Source: Ophioderma brevispina (taxonomy: Eukaryota > Echinodermata > Ophiuroidea > Amphilepidida > Ophiodermatidae). From it: a stretch of 64,000 bases of DNA. The number at the start of each line of letters is the position of its first letter. The first letter of the stretch is position 1. The notes under the pieces are model-generated. The model saw nothing but the letters and a program-made list of their open reading frames with translations, was not told the origin of the DNA and ran no database searches. Shown here piece after piece: positions 46,181 through 56,879 of this stretch. The stretch spans positions 31,955 through 95,954 of the forward strand of contig JAMKCH010088115.1 of NCBI GenBank assembly GCA_023653785.1, written 5' to 3'. The position numbers were made by a program, and so were the translations under genes.

Positions 46181-48137
46181 TGTGAGTCAAAAACTTAAAA
46201 TGTTTCAATATAACTGACAGTTTTTTTTTTAAATCCAAATTGTTTTCCCAAATTTGTTTCAAACCAAGGACCGGTTACATCTATCTAGTTAAAACTTTTT
46301 TTAGTATTTTGTAACTTTCCTAAACCATAAAAACAGCAGCCTTAATATCTTAAAAAGTGGTTTTAAATTTCTTAAAAAGATTAATGTAATGGTTGCAGGA
46401 ATCACAAACATACATAGAGCTAAGGTAATTATTTTATAGCAAAATTTGGTACCACACTTCTGGTCCTTTTCACTCACTTTTTGTTTTCTGCTTTTGTTTT
46501 CTTATTTCTTTCTCATGGCATTAAACAATGATAAACTTTTCAATAACCACCACAAGATAAAACACCACAATTTCAACATCAAATTTTGCCCCACAAAAAA
46601 CATAAAATCTATATACACTTTACATCAAATCCAAAACACTCCAATATCAATTATACAACACTCAAAATGTTAGATCCCTTTTTCTCCCTTTTGGCGTTAA
46701 TTACCTTAAGTTTCTTTGTTCCATTTTCCCAACATAGATTGATCCAAAACACTAGAAACACTCGAGTATTTCCAGTTATCAATCACTCATAAAAAGCAGA
46801 ATATCCTATGATCAATTTTTAGAGTTTTGTGTGATCAATTCTTTTGACAGATGATAACAATTGATTATTGTATATTGATCGTGGAATATTATTGGCTATT
46901 GATCTGATCTTTTTTATTTACCTTTAGGACTTGTGGAAGGTTGTACACTACTCACAGAGGCTGTGTGCGCGTAATGAATTGGACCAGAAATGGGTTCGAA
47001 AAATTAGTTCAAAGCCAAAATGAAACACAAGTCATAGAGGGTAAAGAAACAACAACTGACCATAATATGGCAAAAGAGAGGACTTAATAGCCTACTAACA
47101 AAATACACGATTTTGCTATAGTTTATGCTATCTTTGTTCTCCAAAGCAGATGACCATCCCCTTCCATCATTTTTTACTTAGATGATTCTTAGCAGAACAT
47201 AATTTACTTTGTAAAATTTAAACTTTTTGACACTAGAAATTCTGTAATGAGAACACCACACATGAAATAAATAAAGGCCACCAAAATGTTTGGCCGGTAA
47301 CTGTTAGCTTTTGTTTATGAGAGCCCTCCTTCCTTATAGCAAAATATAATTTTGTCCCAGACATGATTTAGTTCAGTCTTATTCTGTGAAAGCACTTAAG
47401 GATGTGTTCATACACTGCATTCTTCTTGCTTTTTCCCCTGTAAAAGTCACTTTTTATCATGAGTGGGTCACAGCAAAATGATGTATGCTCCTGGTAAACT
47501 CACATAACTCTTTTGACATATCAGGGCTATAGTACATACATGAAATATTTCCAATAATGTAACACAAACATATCTTTATCAACATTTTTCACATCATTTT
47601 GATTAACTACCTTGAAGTGATGTTTAAATATATAGAGAGCACTGGACAGAACATGGTAAATGAAATTATTTCTGGCACAAAATGTAGTTTGAAATTACGC
47701 TTTTGATATGTTTTTTTTCCCTCCAAAAGCAATTATTTAAATTTATCCAAGCTCCCATTTTAGCAATGTGCAGCTCTGGCCTTAGATTCACAATTAATGA
47801 GATACTTTAATTAAACAATTCATAACATTACACAAACAGAATGAGATGCATAAAAACTGTGCTAAACAATATACAAAATCGGACACATTTTTTTCATAAA
47901 TTTTACAAGTATTTGCTCTGTTAAAAGAAATTTAAATGCAACACAAAATAGTCTAATATAACCAAGTAATTTTTATTCAAAACTAATCATGTTAAATTAG
48001 TTTTCAAACATTATAACTGAAAACAACCAACAAAATATATAATCATGCAAGTAGTTTAAATTCAAAGCAAATCTTTTTTAATAAGATTTTATTCTGGCCA
48101 CCACGAGGTACAGCAAGAGTAGCATGAAATCACTTAC

Positions 48138-48297
48138 TATCATTAGGCAGCGGTGCCAACTGATATGTTGTCGTTGTCGTTGGCGCTGATGACGAGATTG
48201 TTGTGAGTGAGCTATTCATGTACGGCCCATATCCCTGGGAATAGTACTGGTTGAAGCCTGCCTGACCATAGGTTCCATAGGACCCATATTCAACACC
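48138..48297 (-). CDS. eya: eya exon D (Tyr/Gly-rich then Ser/Thr-rich)
   Basis: A 160-base exon between a TTATTTCAG acceptor and a GTAAGTGA donor on the minus strand. It enters in phase 0, encodes 53 residues and leaves one base that becomes the first base of an Ile codon in exon E. The first half is built of Tyr-Gly units (EYGSYGTYGQ, QYYSQGYGPY), as in the Eya region just before the Ser/Thr-rich tract. The second half is LTTISSS followed by a run of five threonines, then YQLAPLPND. No structured domain is expected here. The frame is supported by continuity with both neighbours. Confidence 0.93.
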
Positions 48298-48966
48298 CTG
48301 AAATAAGCAATCACAAAGTGTACTTATTTGTGAATTAGTGAATCTATATACGAGACATATGGCTTACATTCTGTGATTATTTTTTATAAAGCAAACATAA
48401 TGTTAGCATATCTAATGTTACGATTGGATAATTCAAAGGACGACTCTACAAAAATTATCTAGACATACTTAATAAGGCTACTGAAGTTAATTTTGATCAT
48501 TAGAATCATGGAACATTAGAAATGAAGAGCCTGTAGTTTGCTGTTTGTACATTTGAGTTTTATCTACATTATGTTTCTTGAGTTGAGAGATGACAATTTC
48601 TGACCAATTTTGGCCTTTCTCTCATATCATCCACAATGTCATATATCTGCAAACATTTCAGATGATAGGAAAATAAAACAATTTTGAACTACAAACTAGA
48701 TAAACAAATGTAGCACTATGCATTTCCCTTTGGTCACTAGTCATACTAGTTAATCAGTTTTTACAATCACATGTAATTGACTAGCTATTTACAATCGCAT
48801 TACCATCATGAACTACAACCCCATGCACTGGTCCAATGCCTAATACCCTGCTTTTAATCTTTAATACATGTCACATATCAGCTTTCAGCTTTAACTATTG
48901 GCTGGTTTCAAATCACATGACTGCTGCAGGACATTCTTATTAGTCCAAAGTTTTGAATGGACTTAC
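48298..48966 (-). other. eya: eya intron between exons C and D
   Basis: A 669-base intron with a GTAAGT donor and a TTTCAG acceptor. It is plain A+T-rich sequence. I see no repeat or gene in it. Confidence 0.88.
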
Positions 48967-49058
48967 CTGTTGTGTACTGTTAAAACTTTGTGAGTTCGAT
49001 GAGGATGTATTGCTACTGGGAGGGTATGAGTAACTTCCACTACTTGGGAAACTGCTAC
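48967..49058 (-). CDS. eya: eya exon C (Ser/Tyr-rich transactivation region)
   Basis: A 92-base exon between a GAATTGCAG acceptor and a GTAAGTCC donor on the minus strand. Two leading bases complete a Gly codon. Then 30 residues follow, ending in phase 0 with STQQ. Half of the residues are serine, with tyrosines, prolines and asparagines, for example SSFPSSGSYSYPPSSN. This low-complexity composition fits the Eya transactivation region. It is poorly conserved between phyla, so its identity rests on splice sites, frame continuity with exons B and D, and position. Exon C alone would shift the frame if skipped. C plus D (252 bases, 1/1) would not. Confidence 0.9.
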
Positions 49059-49649
49059 CTGCAATTCAAACAAGATGACAATTAGATATCAAATATGCAA
49101 ATTTAAGAAGAATGAAACACATTCTTGGAAACAACAATTTTTTAATAAAAACTTTCCAAGTTTCATCACTGTATGTATGTTGCTTACTGATATCATGCAG
49201 GAATAATTTAATACGACTTTATATTGAAAACAATTCAGAGCAGATAAGTCTATATGTGTGTATGTGAATGTGTGTTTGTGTGTACACATGCACATAGTGA
49301 AGTGCAAGTGTGTGCATATACATGTGTAAGTCCATGTGTTTTGCATATATACAGGTATGCATGAGTGCAGCACAAGTACACCTAATGATTGGTGTGTGTG
49401 TACATGCATGTGTGTATTATGATACGTGTGTGTGTGTGTGCGTATTATCATACATGTATGTGAATGTGTGTGTGTGTGCGCATGTGTGTGTGTATGTGCA
49501 TGTGTGTGTGTGCGTGTGTGTGTGTGCATGTGTGTGTGTATGCGTGTGTGTGTGTTTGATGTACATTATGCTTACAGAAATAATGCCAATAAATAACTGC
49601 AGTATATAAATGAAATAAATACACTTTTTTAAATATAAAATCACCATAC
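49059..49649 (-). other. eya: eya intron between exons B and C
   Basis: A 591-base intron with a GTATGG donor and a TTGCAG acceptor. About half of it is the (TG)n-type microsatellite at 49247-49560. I see nothing else in it. Confidence 0.88.
49247..49560. repeat. (TG)n/(TGTGTATG)n microsatellite
   Basis: About 310 bases of TGTGTG with ATG, CATG and CG interruptions, in the intron between exons B and C. It lies 91 bases from exon B. Translations on both strands are low-complexity (His/Thr or Val/Cys) and not genes. Confidence 0.95.
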
Positions 49650-49775
49650 CTTGCATTTGGTAATACGGACTTTGTGCAGCCTGGCCAGAACTGCCACTAA
49701 ATCCTGTCCCATATGGACTCAGGTATGAACTTTGACCTTGCATTGTTGTAGGATCTGCTTTTAAACCTTTAGCAC
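49650..49775 (-). CDS. eya: eya exon B (transactivation region, YYQMQG block)
   Basis: The exon lies between a TTTTAG acceptor and a GTATGG donor on the minus strand. It begins with two bases that complete a Ser codon started in exon A, encodes 41 whole residues and leaves one base. It ends SPYYQMQ, with the following Gly split across the junction, giving the YQMQG signature of Eya. The middle, SSYLSPYGTGFSGSSG, corresponds to the family's FLSYGTSF-like block. The exon is 126 bases and phase-symmetric (1/1), so skipping it would keep the frame. This matters because alternative splicing of the N-terminal half is well known in vertebrate Eya genes. The exon sits 89 bases upstream (in transcription) of a long (CA)n/(TG)n microsatellite that begins just inside the next intron. 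Confidence 0.96.
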
Positions 49776-50664
49776 CTAAAATGGAGAACAAAAAAAAAAA
49801 AGAATTGAAAAAATAAGTTAAAGTGCAATACACTCATTTACCAAAAACAAGACATGATTTGGATTTCATAAATCTATTTGAATTGCTTGTAAACCCTTAG
49901 GTAATATGCAGAAATATCCCATGAAAATAGAGTTATCGCTCTTCGTCAAAATTCATTCTATTCTATATAGTGAAATGAATTATGTAACTATAGCATGTGC
50001 CTTTAACACAGCTGTTTTAGTGATAAACACAACATTGTTCATACTAGCAAGTTTTATTTTCTTCTTTGTATAAAATCTTTTTCATACCAGTATTAAAACA
50101 AGAGTTTTTCATACCAGCATTAAAACAGAGATCCTCAAAAAGAGAATGCATAAATCAAATTCAAATTTCATTTGGTAATTTGTCTATGCTATTAAAAACA
50201 TGTCAACAGTTGTGAAGGTTGCTGCTCTCAGCCTCACATAATATTATTATATCATCCATCATCACAGACATATCGATTACTGATTGGTCATTTGGGCCCT
50301 TAACCATGAATGCACATTGTAATTAAGGCCCTTCAACATGCATGCAATCTTATATTTCATTTGCCTGTATCAGATTGCCATCAATGTTATTATGATTGTT
50401 GATATGTGATCAGTTCTCACACCTGTTAGTGCGATTTCCATTTCGTCAATTTTGTTTCATCTTTCCAAATATTATTCCTCCCGGAGAATATTTTGTACTA
50501 CTTTTCCAATTAAAGACCCATTTTACATCTCAAGGAGTGGCTGAGAACTTAAGAGCTGCCTCCTGTGGAAATATCATGAACTCCAAATCAAATATAATAA
50601 TATAAGCACAATAAATTCTGCTTTGGATCAAGCCGACATGACTCTTTGCGACAGTTTTGGATTA

Positions 50665-51076
50665 GGCCAAAAAAAAAATTATTTGATTGTCCATAGATGA
50701 CTTTTTTGAGTTGGGTCGGTCGGTCGGAAAAACTTTTTTTTTATTTTATTTTTTTTTTAAATGTCAATAGCAAACTGTATTGAAACATGTTTGTTTGTAT
50801 TAATAAGTTAATCAAACACTAAAAATCAAGTTGATTCTTACTGAAAATGCATCTTTGTACATTATGAAACCCAACTAACATGCTAAGAAACTGTTTAAAC
50901 ATCATTTTTTTTTACATTTTTGAAAGTTAAAATTGAAAAAAAAAAAAAACTTTAGGAATTTTTCAAAATTAGGGTCGGTATTCTTTTGCACAGTAAAAGG
51001 GAAAAAAAACTTTTTCCTGATTTCCAAAATTAGGGTCGGTCGGACGAGGACAATCAAACAATTTTTTTTTTTGGCC
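50665..51076. mobile_element. Inverted-end element with TTA target duplication
   Basis: Left GGCCAAAAAAAAAATTATTTG (50665 on) mirrors right CAAACAATTTTTTTTTTGGCC (ending 51076), and ATTGTCC / GGACAAT extend the match. TTA flanks both ends (50662-50664 and 51077-51079). Inside, TTGGGTCGGTCGGTCGG and ATTAGGGTCGGTCGGACG pair with a drifted internal order. Non-coding, PIF/Harbinger-like by target site. Confidence 0.75.
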
Positions 51077-52919
51077 TTACTATAGCAAATTTCTGGGAGA
51101 TGGTATAGGGATCAACATAGAAATTCAATAAAATAAAAGAATTGCACCAGGAATTGCATCATATTTTGGCCAGTATCATGCATTTTAAGACATGATTCAA
51201 GATATCAAACATTTATCAAAATATTAAAGTTGTCCTCACAAGTCAAAATTCATAACAAAGACAAATTTTAACTTCTTTTACAGATTTTTTGGACGGTTCA
51301 TATCCCACTTTCCGATAAATGCTGTGATTTTGGAAAAAATTGAACAAAATCACAAAAAGATAGCAACTTATTTTGTTTTCAAAAAGCATGGAAATCGGGC
51401 ACACATGCACATTACAACACGGACTGTGCTCAATTGAACAATAAAATATACTTCCAGACTAACAATTTATGCCAGGAGGTAATATAACAGACTCACATTA
51501 AACCTCTGAACCCTGCAACCAACTACTGTAAAAGTGGTAATTTTTGCGCATGTAAATTTTCGCACTTACTGCAATTTTAGCATTTCCACTTGTTTTTAAT
51601 TTTGTTTTTTTTTTCCAGCTACGGTATCCTACATAGACTTCACACAAAATAAACATTTTTGTGTGTTCTTAATTTCGTGCTTTCTCATAAGTGCTTGAAA
51701 ATTAATGTAGCGCAAATATTTCCACTTTTACAGTATATTTGCTCAGCATTCAAAACTTTTTTTTTCAAAAATGTAAAACTATGCATATTAATGACCATAA
51801 TCAGAATCAGCATGAAAAATTCATTCCAACAAGTTATCAAAATTGTCAGAAAGTCACTTAACGGAAGGACACCCATAGCGTCCTTTCATTACCAAGCTCA
51901 TTAATATGCAAGATTCATTAACAAAATTGTTTGGTTGAAAAAAGGAGCTGAAATTGTGTAAACTAGTAGCATGCATAGAATTATGGAGTATATTTGACAT
52001 TGTAATAAAATCCTTGGTTTGCACTGGTTTGAAAGTCCAAAAACTAAGTCTGAATGTCCTTCCGTTATCGTGGAATTGCCCATTATGCTAATTAAAATGG
52101 TGGATCCCAAATTTACATAAGAACATTTTCCCCAAGACAAATCTACCATTCACAAAAAGCAATTTTGGTTTAGTAAAAATAAAAGAACCATGCTACAATC
52201 TCACTATCAACTCTTGAGTATTTTTAGCATTTTTTTCAGGTTGGTGAGAATTTATAACATCAATTCTGTTAATCAATCAATCACAGAGAGTGACCATATT
52301 AATGTCACAAAAAAACTTTCTATTTTCCATCAAGCAATACAACCATTAAGCAGAGAGAGAGAAAAAAGGATGTGTTCTATTTTAATACAGAGTTCAAACT
52401 AACCGTGCATCACAACAAAAATCATGAAAATGATGAGTGTATTTTTAAGGCCCAGGCATCCACCAACCAAAATGTGAATTGCAAATTCAAGCCAGCAATC
52501 CACCTTGTCTCAACATCGCACTGTGTTGGCTTTTATTTATTTAAATATCGCTTATGGTTACAGAAGTTATAGGATGCAAGGAAGGAGACTGACTGAATGA
52601 CTCGATATTAATATCTACATAAACTCAGTGTGTGTACTTGGCACAATCATAGGCAATATTATTGAATGTTTTGAGAACGGCCCAATCTGGTATATCTACT
52701 ATCACTATGTACTTCAAGGACCCACTTCAAGACATTAATCTTAATCCAATTTGCTTGAATAATTCCAACATTACCACCTCCAAAAGTATCATTTTGACTT
52801 TTCAACAGATACGATATGTAAGAGTCGAGAAGTAAAAAAAAAGTGGAAAAATATTGAAAATTGATGATGTGTGTGAATGTGAAAGAGGCAGAGAACATGA
52901 ATATCTTGTGGGTATACAG

Positions 52920-53300
52920 TTGTGGAGGATCTTGACTTGCCGCACCCTTAGGCATAGCCGGGCCTTTACCACGCTAGCCCCAGGCACCAGCACCGGCAAT
53001 TCATTGGGCATCGTTCTCTCCCCAACAATCTCAACCATTTTACCATTCTGCCTGACACCGTCAAGTGGTGCTCCTAGGGCCTTGTGCCCGTCATCCCACA
53101 CCAACTCAAGGAGTGAAGCCCCTCATAAGGAGCGTGTTCCACCGACGGTAAACGTCTTTCCCCGAGTATCATAACCGGCGGCACATCGCGATGACCCTCT
53201 TGGCGCAGTGTGAAGCATTCTGTCGTGAAACTGATGCCACTGCCGCGTACTTGAGCTCTGCATACCTGACTACGCTGCTGAGTATTCAATTAGGCATTGC
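52920..53300 (-). pseudogene. GC-rich segment with broken coding-like frames
   Basis: This 380-base stretch is far richer in G+C and CpG than the intron around it. On the minus strand two adjoining frames look protein-like. One includes GHRDVPPVMILGERRLPSVE (53139-53230 region) and, after a frame change near 53095, the other includes GVRQNGKMVEIVGERTMPNE and PVLVPGASVVKARLCLRVRQ. The composition is unlike random translation of intron. I do not recognise the family. A degraded retroelement or gene fragment with a frameshift is the likeliest explanation, and a regulatory CpG-rich element the alternative. Confidence 0.3.
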
Positions 53301-54132
53301 TACTTAACGATTTTCTTGCCCGAAACTTACATAACGTCGCGTGTCTACAACTTAACGATACACTGCTTTGATCATTGAATGATAACACATTGATAGAAGC
53401 TGCTGTGACTTGATTCTATAATTGTATTCTGACCAAAAAAAAAGTTGAACTGAACTTGCCAACCTGTAAGACATGAAATCCACCCCTGGTGAAAGCGACA
53501 CACAACTTTTTATTTCCCCTAAAGTATAAATTTCATCAAACTTATAAATTGCGGCTTCAAATTTCCAGAGACATTTAGGAACCGGCTATGAATGTTCTGC
53601 CATGTGATTACTAACTAGCACAACCACATTTGATCGACAGCTCGAGCCTCATTCAGTAATAAAACTTTTTATCAGCATAATCAGCCCTAATTTTGAGCAG
53701 TAATTAGAGAGGAGATAATATCAAATGAAATGGTTACCAGTGTTGGAAGTCAAAAAACTCTCAACAAAATCTAAGAAAAGTTAGTATATGATAAGAAAGT
53801 TCTACAGCTTTTAAAGTTTCATGTGCTACATGTTCAGGCTACATGTAATTTCAATGGGCCTATCTCGGGGACCTAATTCATCAAACATTTGGCAGATAAT
53901 AAAACATAATGAAAGTTGATTTAAATTTTTTTAGAGAACAAATATGTACACTAAAATGCTTATTATAAGCAGATAAGCATTTTACTATTTTAGCAAAGCA
54001 ATTAGTTTAAGGTGTAGTACCAATTAATTCGGAAACTTACAAAAGAGTGAGCTTTCAACAAAAACTCTCACCCACAACAATTTGCTTAATGCAAACAGGA
54101 AAGTGATAGAAAAAGATATAGGAAGTACTTAC

Positions 54133-54305
54133 TATATGACATCGCCTGGGCAAGTCCGTACGGCGACTGCCCTGTCTGGGCAGAATAGGGGTAGCCCGAT
54201 GCGTTGGCTTGAACCCCAAATGGACTCTGCGCCTGAGCGCCAACTGACTGCAGTGAGTTACTACTCTGTGCCCCTGGTGTAGGGAGTATGTGAGGGTAGG
54301 CTTGA
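54133..54305 (-). CDS. eya: eya exon A (transactivation region, YPHILPTP block)
   Basis: This is the most upstream exon visible. On the minus strand a pyrimidine-rich tract ending TTCCACAG precedes it and GTAAGTAC follows it. It starts with the third base of a codon, encodes 57 complete residues and ends after the first base of a codon. Residues 2-10 read AYPHILPTP, matching the PYPHILPTP signature that vertebrate and invertebrate Eya proteins share in the N-terminal half. The rest is rich in Gln, Ser, Ala, Tyr and Gly with repeated SPF/SPY motifs (QSPFG, QSPYG), as expected for the Pro/Ser/Thr/Tyr-rich transactivation region. No globular domain is visible. The preceding exon would end after two bases of a codon. 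I did not find it up to position 64000. Confidence 0.93.
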
Positions 54306-54647
54306 CTGTGGAAGAGATGGAGAAATGAGACATTGTGTTAAAAAAAGTTGATTATTTTGTAGCAGTTACACCATGAAATAATGTGCAGGTCTTCATATTG
54401 CTTGTCATCTGAAAGAATGATTCTCAATGTGTGAGTGGAAAGTTTACCAAAACACTTCAGATGGACTGGGATTTCAAATGCTTTTTTCTGTTCAATTTGA
54501 AAGACGATCACAAAGAATTCCTAATTCCAAAGTTTACTTGAAAATACATTTACCATTTGATATTAAGAACATTGTGTCTATTATACTGCAAAGTAGGCTA
54601 CCATGTGTAAGTTTGTTACCTTTTAATACTTGATATCATAAGTGCTA

Positions 54648-55344
54648 CTCTCTAAATGTAAACGAGTGAAAATTTCACTCCCCAAAAGAGTGAAACTCTT
54701 GTAAACCACTCGAAAATGAGGGAAAAGAGCGAATTTCCACTCAGAAAGAGTAAGAATCACTCCAAAAAGAGTGGATTTCCACTCGTTTGAGGAGTTAAAG
54801 AGACATGAGGAGATTTCCAGAAGGAAGCGCCCCAATTTTTCTCGAATCTAGGTTTTTTACATATTTGGAATGCTTACCAATGTATTAGATCACACCTGAA
54901 GTGAATAAGCCGAATACGCCGTCTTTATGTAATAAGATGATGATTTAGTAGTTTCTGTCGTTCACGACAGAAAGTCAAAGCATGGTTTTCTATGGGGAAT
55001 GATTACGATAGCAGGCAAGTTCAAAACAAGGTTTGCTGTTTTCTTTTGCACCTGTTTGTCCAATAAACCTTGCAAACGTTCTCGGTTGGTTGTCTACAGC
55101 CTATCCAGTGAAATTTGAGAGAAATTCTTATCCTAAAAAATCTCCTCCTGTCACTTTAAACGAAGGACAACACTTTTGAGGAGTGAAACAAAGGACAACA
55201 CGAAAATGAGTGGAAATTCACTCTTTTTGGAGTGATTTTTACTCTTTTTGAGTGGACATTCGCTCTTTTCACTCATTTTCGAGTGGTTTACAAGAGTTTC
55301 ACTCTTTTGGGGAGTGAAATTTTCACTCGTTTACATTTAGAGAG
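54648..55344. mobile_element. Foldback element with CTCTCTAAATGTAAACGAGTG ends, TA-flanked
   Basis: The left arm (54648 to about 54800) is matched in reverse complement by the right arm (about 55190 to 55344), with TA outside both (54646-54647, 55345-55346). The arms consist of repeated AGAGTG/CACTCT and CGAGTG/CACTCG motifs such as GAGTGAAATTTTCACTC. The middle (54800-55190) is unrelated unique sequence. It has no coding capacity. A diverged member is at 16110-16374. Confidence 0.88.
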
Positions 55345-55914
55345 TATGGTGATTTCTTACACCATTATCTTTTGCCTAACATTACGGTGTGGTCGAGACA
55401 GAGTAGAGGCCTCAAACTCAAACGTGGACCACTGTGATATGCTCCATACTGGCAAATTAAAAACCTAATACAAGACTATACAGTCTAATCAATATCAAAT
55501 GATAACCTGTAAAACAGACGCAATGCAAACATGGGTTGGCACAGTGTGAATATTGTGCACCTAATGTTTGAGCTTACCCTAGCTTCTACACAGTTCTATT
55601 CACAAGGGTGACACACCTATGTTGGATTTCTTTTACACACACACAGATAAATAAAAAAGATAACATGGTTTTGTCCATTTGGTGTTGGTCAAGCTATTAC
55701 TATTAGGCCAAAAAAATGGTATCCCCAAAGCTGTCATGAATGCATTTTTCATTTCATAGCCCCTGTTTGTGTCAAGGAAATCAAATTTCCTTTCAATTTT
55801 TCTTCCCCAAATTGTTACAAGAAAAAGCTATTCAAATTTTATTTTAGATTCATTCATTCAAAGCATTGAAGAAGATAGTAAAAAATAAGTAAAGGGGATG
55901 GACCTGTGTATACA

Positions 55915-56147
55915 GAAACGGAGTGCCCATATCCTTTTCGAAACGATTGGGCCAGACTCCACCATATAATGTTGCTGTACAGGATCGCCACACCTCCTCT
56001 ACAGCAACATTACATAATGCTGGTAGAGAGGAGTAATTGAGGTATGAAGTGCCTTACTCAAGGGCGCAACATGTTAGCCACAGCGGAGCTCGAACTCACA
56101 ACCTTTGGCGTGTGGGTTGGGTGCTTTATCCACTGGACCATGTGCCC
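55915..56147 (-). mobile_element. tRNA-derived SINE
   Basis: On the minus strand the head reads GGGCACATGGTCCAGTGGAT, giving a pol III A box (TGGTCCAGTGG), then AAGCACCCAACCCACACGCC and GGTTGTGAGTTCGAGCTCCG, with a B box (GTTCGAGCT against GTTCRANNC). It is followed by CTTGAGTAAGGCACTTCATA, a motif common in tRNA-derived SINEs of marine animals. The tail carries an inverted pair around CAGCAACATTA / TAATGTTGCTG (about 55975-56013). The 3' end is approximate. Not a functional tRNA: no acceptor pairing and no anticodon arm. Confidence 0.8.
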
Positions 56148-56248
56148 AAATGTACATTATATTACCATTTTAGATTGAGTTAGGAAAAAGTCAATAATTT
56201 AAAGTGAAATACAATGCATATCTGCAGGAGACAAGACATCATAATTCA

Positions 56249-56485
56249 TATGCACACACACACATGCACTTGTGCATATGCACACGCACACCTCTGGGAT
56301 TTACCAACTTCTGTCAAAAAATGATTCATTGTTCCCCTCAATATATCCTGTCTGAAGGGTATAACAACTCACATGCAGATACACACACACATATGCACAC
56401 ACATATACATATATACATACACATGTGTGCACATGCACATGTGCACACACATACATACATGCACACATACACACATTCACCTCCA
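56249..56485. repeat. CA-rich microsatellite
   Basis: Two blocks of (CA)n/(CATA)n with interruptions, 56249-56290 and 56370-56485. The short frames through it are low-complexity. Confidence 0.9.
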
Positions 56486-56879
56486 TAAACGTACGTGCAC
56501 ACTTACAAATGAACAAACACCAAAAGCAAAAAAAAAAAGGAAAACACAAATACTCTAAATACCGTACATTTAAGAGAAAAATACGAGAATATGTGAAGTA
56601 TCACTTTCCCAAATGCATGCCTATATCACTAACAGATAGACCATTACACCTGTGTTAAGTGTATCATCATCCACTGAAATCAGACAACTTTGTTCCCATA
56701 TGCACAGTACATTCACATACACTAAAGGGGAGGGGTGACTCAAATACCCTTATTTACTATCTCTGTATATACAAATTAGTGCAAGTCCAGATGCCTAATA
56801 TGGCCAAAAGGCATGGCATTTGAAGTTCAATATCTCCACTGCATTAAAACCATGTACACACTAAGTGAAATCCGATTTC

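Larger units (their letters stand above)
44929..48137 (-). other. eya: eya intron between exons D and E
   Basis: A 3209-base intron with a GTAAGT donor and a CAACAG acceptor. It holds a 103-base segment at 44947-45049 that recurs identically at 41742-41844, and a GC-richer unique stretch at 45640-46180. The remaining sequence from about 46200 to 48137 is A+T-rich without a recognisable gene. Confidence 0.85.
49776..54132 (-). other. eya: eya intron between exons A and B
   Basis: A 4357-base intron with a GTAAGT donor and a TTTTAG acceptor. It contains an inverted-repeat element at 50665-51076 and a GC-rich stretch with broken coding-like frames at 52920-53300. The rest is A+T-rich sequence in which I see no gene. 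Confidence 0.85.
14596..54305 (-). other. eya: eya gene, internal part (seven exons)
   Basis: This is the visible part of an eyes absent gene. Eya proteins are dual-function: a transcriptional co-activator recruited to DNA by Six homeodomain proteins, and a HAD-family protein tyrosine phosphatase. They act in the Pax-Six-Eya-Dach network. Seven exons join in one frame with codon phases 2/1, 1/1, 1/0, 0/1, 1/0, 0/0 and 0/0 (entering/leaving). The six introns between them are about 4357, 591, 669, 3209, 1989 and 28009 bases. The order of conserved blocks matches the family. No start codon exon was found between 54306 and 64000, and no further Eya-domain exon between 1 and 14595, so both ends of the gene are outside the window. 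Identification as eya is near certain. Which paralogue is not an issue if, as in most invertebrates, there is a single gene. Confidence 0.95.

Noticed and set aside
49089..49609. His/Thr-rich and Val/Cys-rich frames of 99-146 codons
   Set aside because: Translations of the (TG)n microsatellite. The only real coding sequence nearby is eya exon B.
56075..56147. Functional tRNA gene on the minus strand
   Set aside because: A and B boxes are present, but acceptor and anticodon stems do not pair and SINE body sequence follows. It is a tRNA-derived SINE.
56204..56658. Frames rich in His/Thr/Tyr
   Set aside because: Translations of CA/CATA simple repeats.
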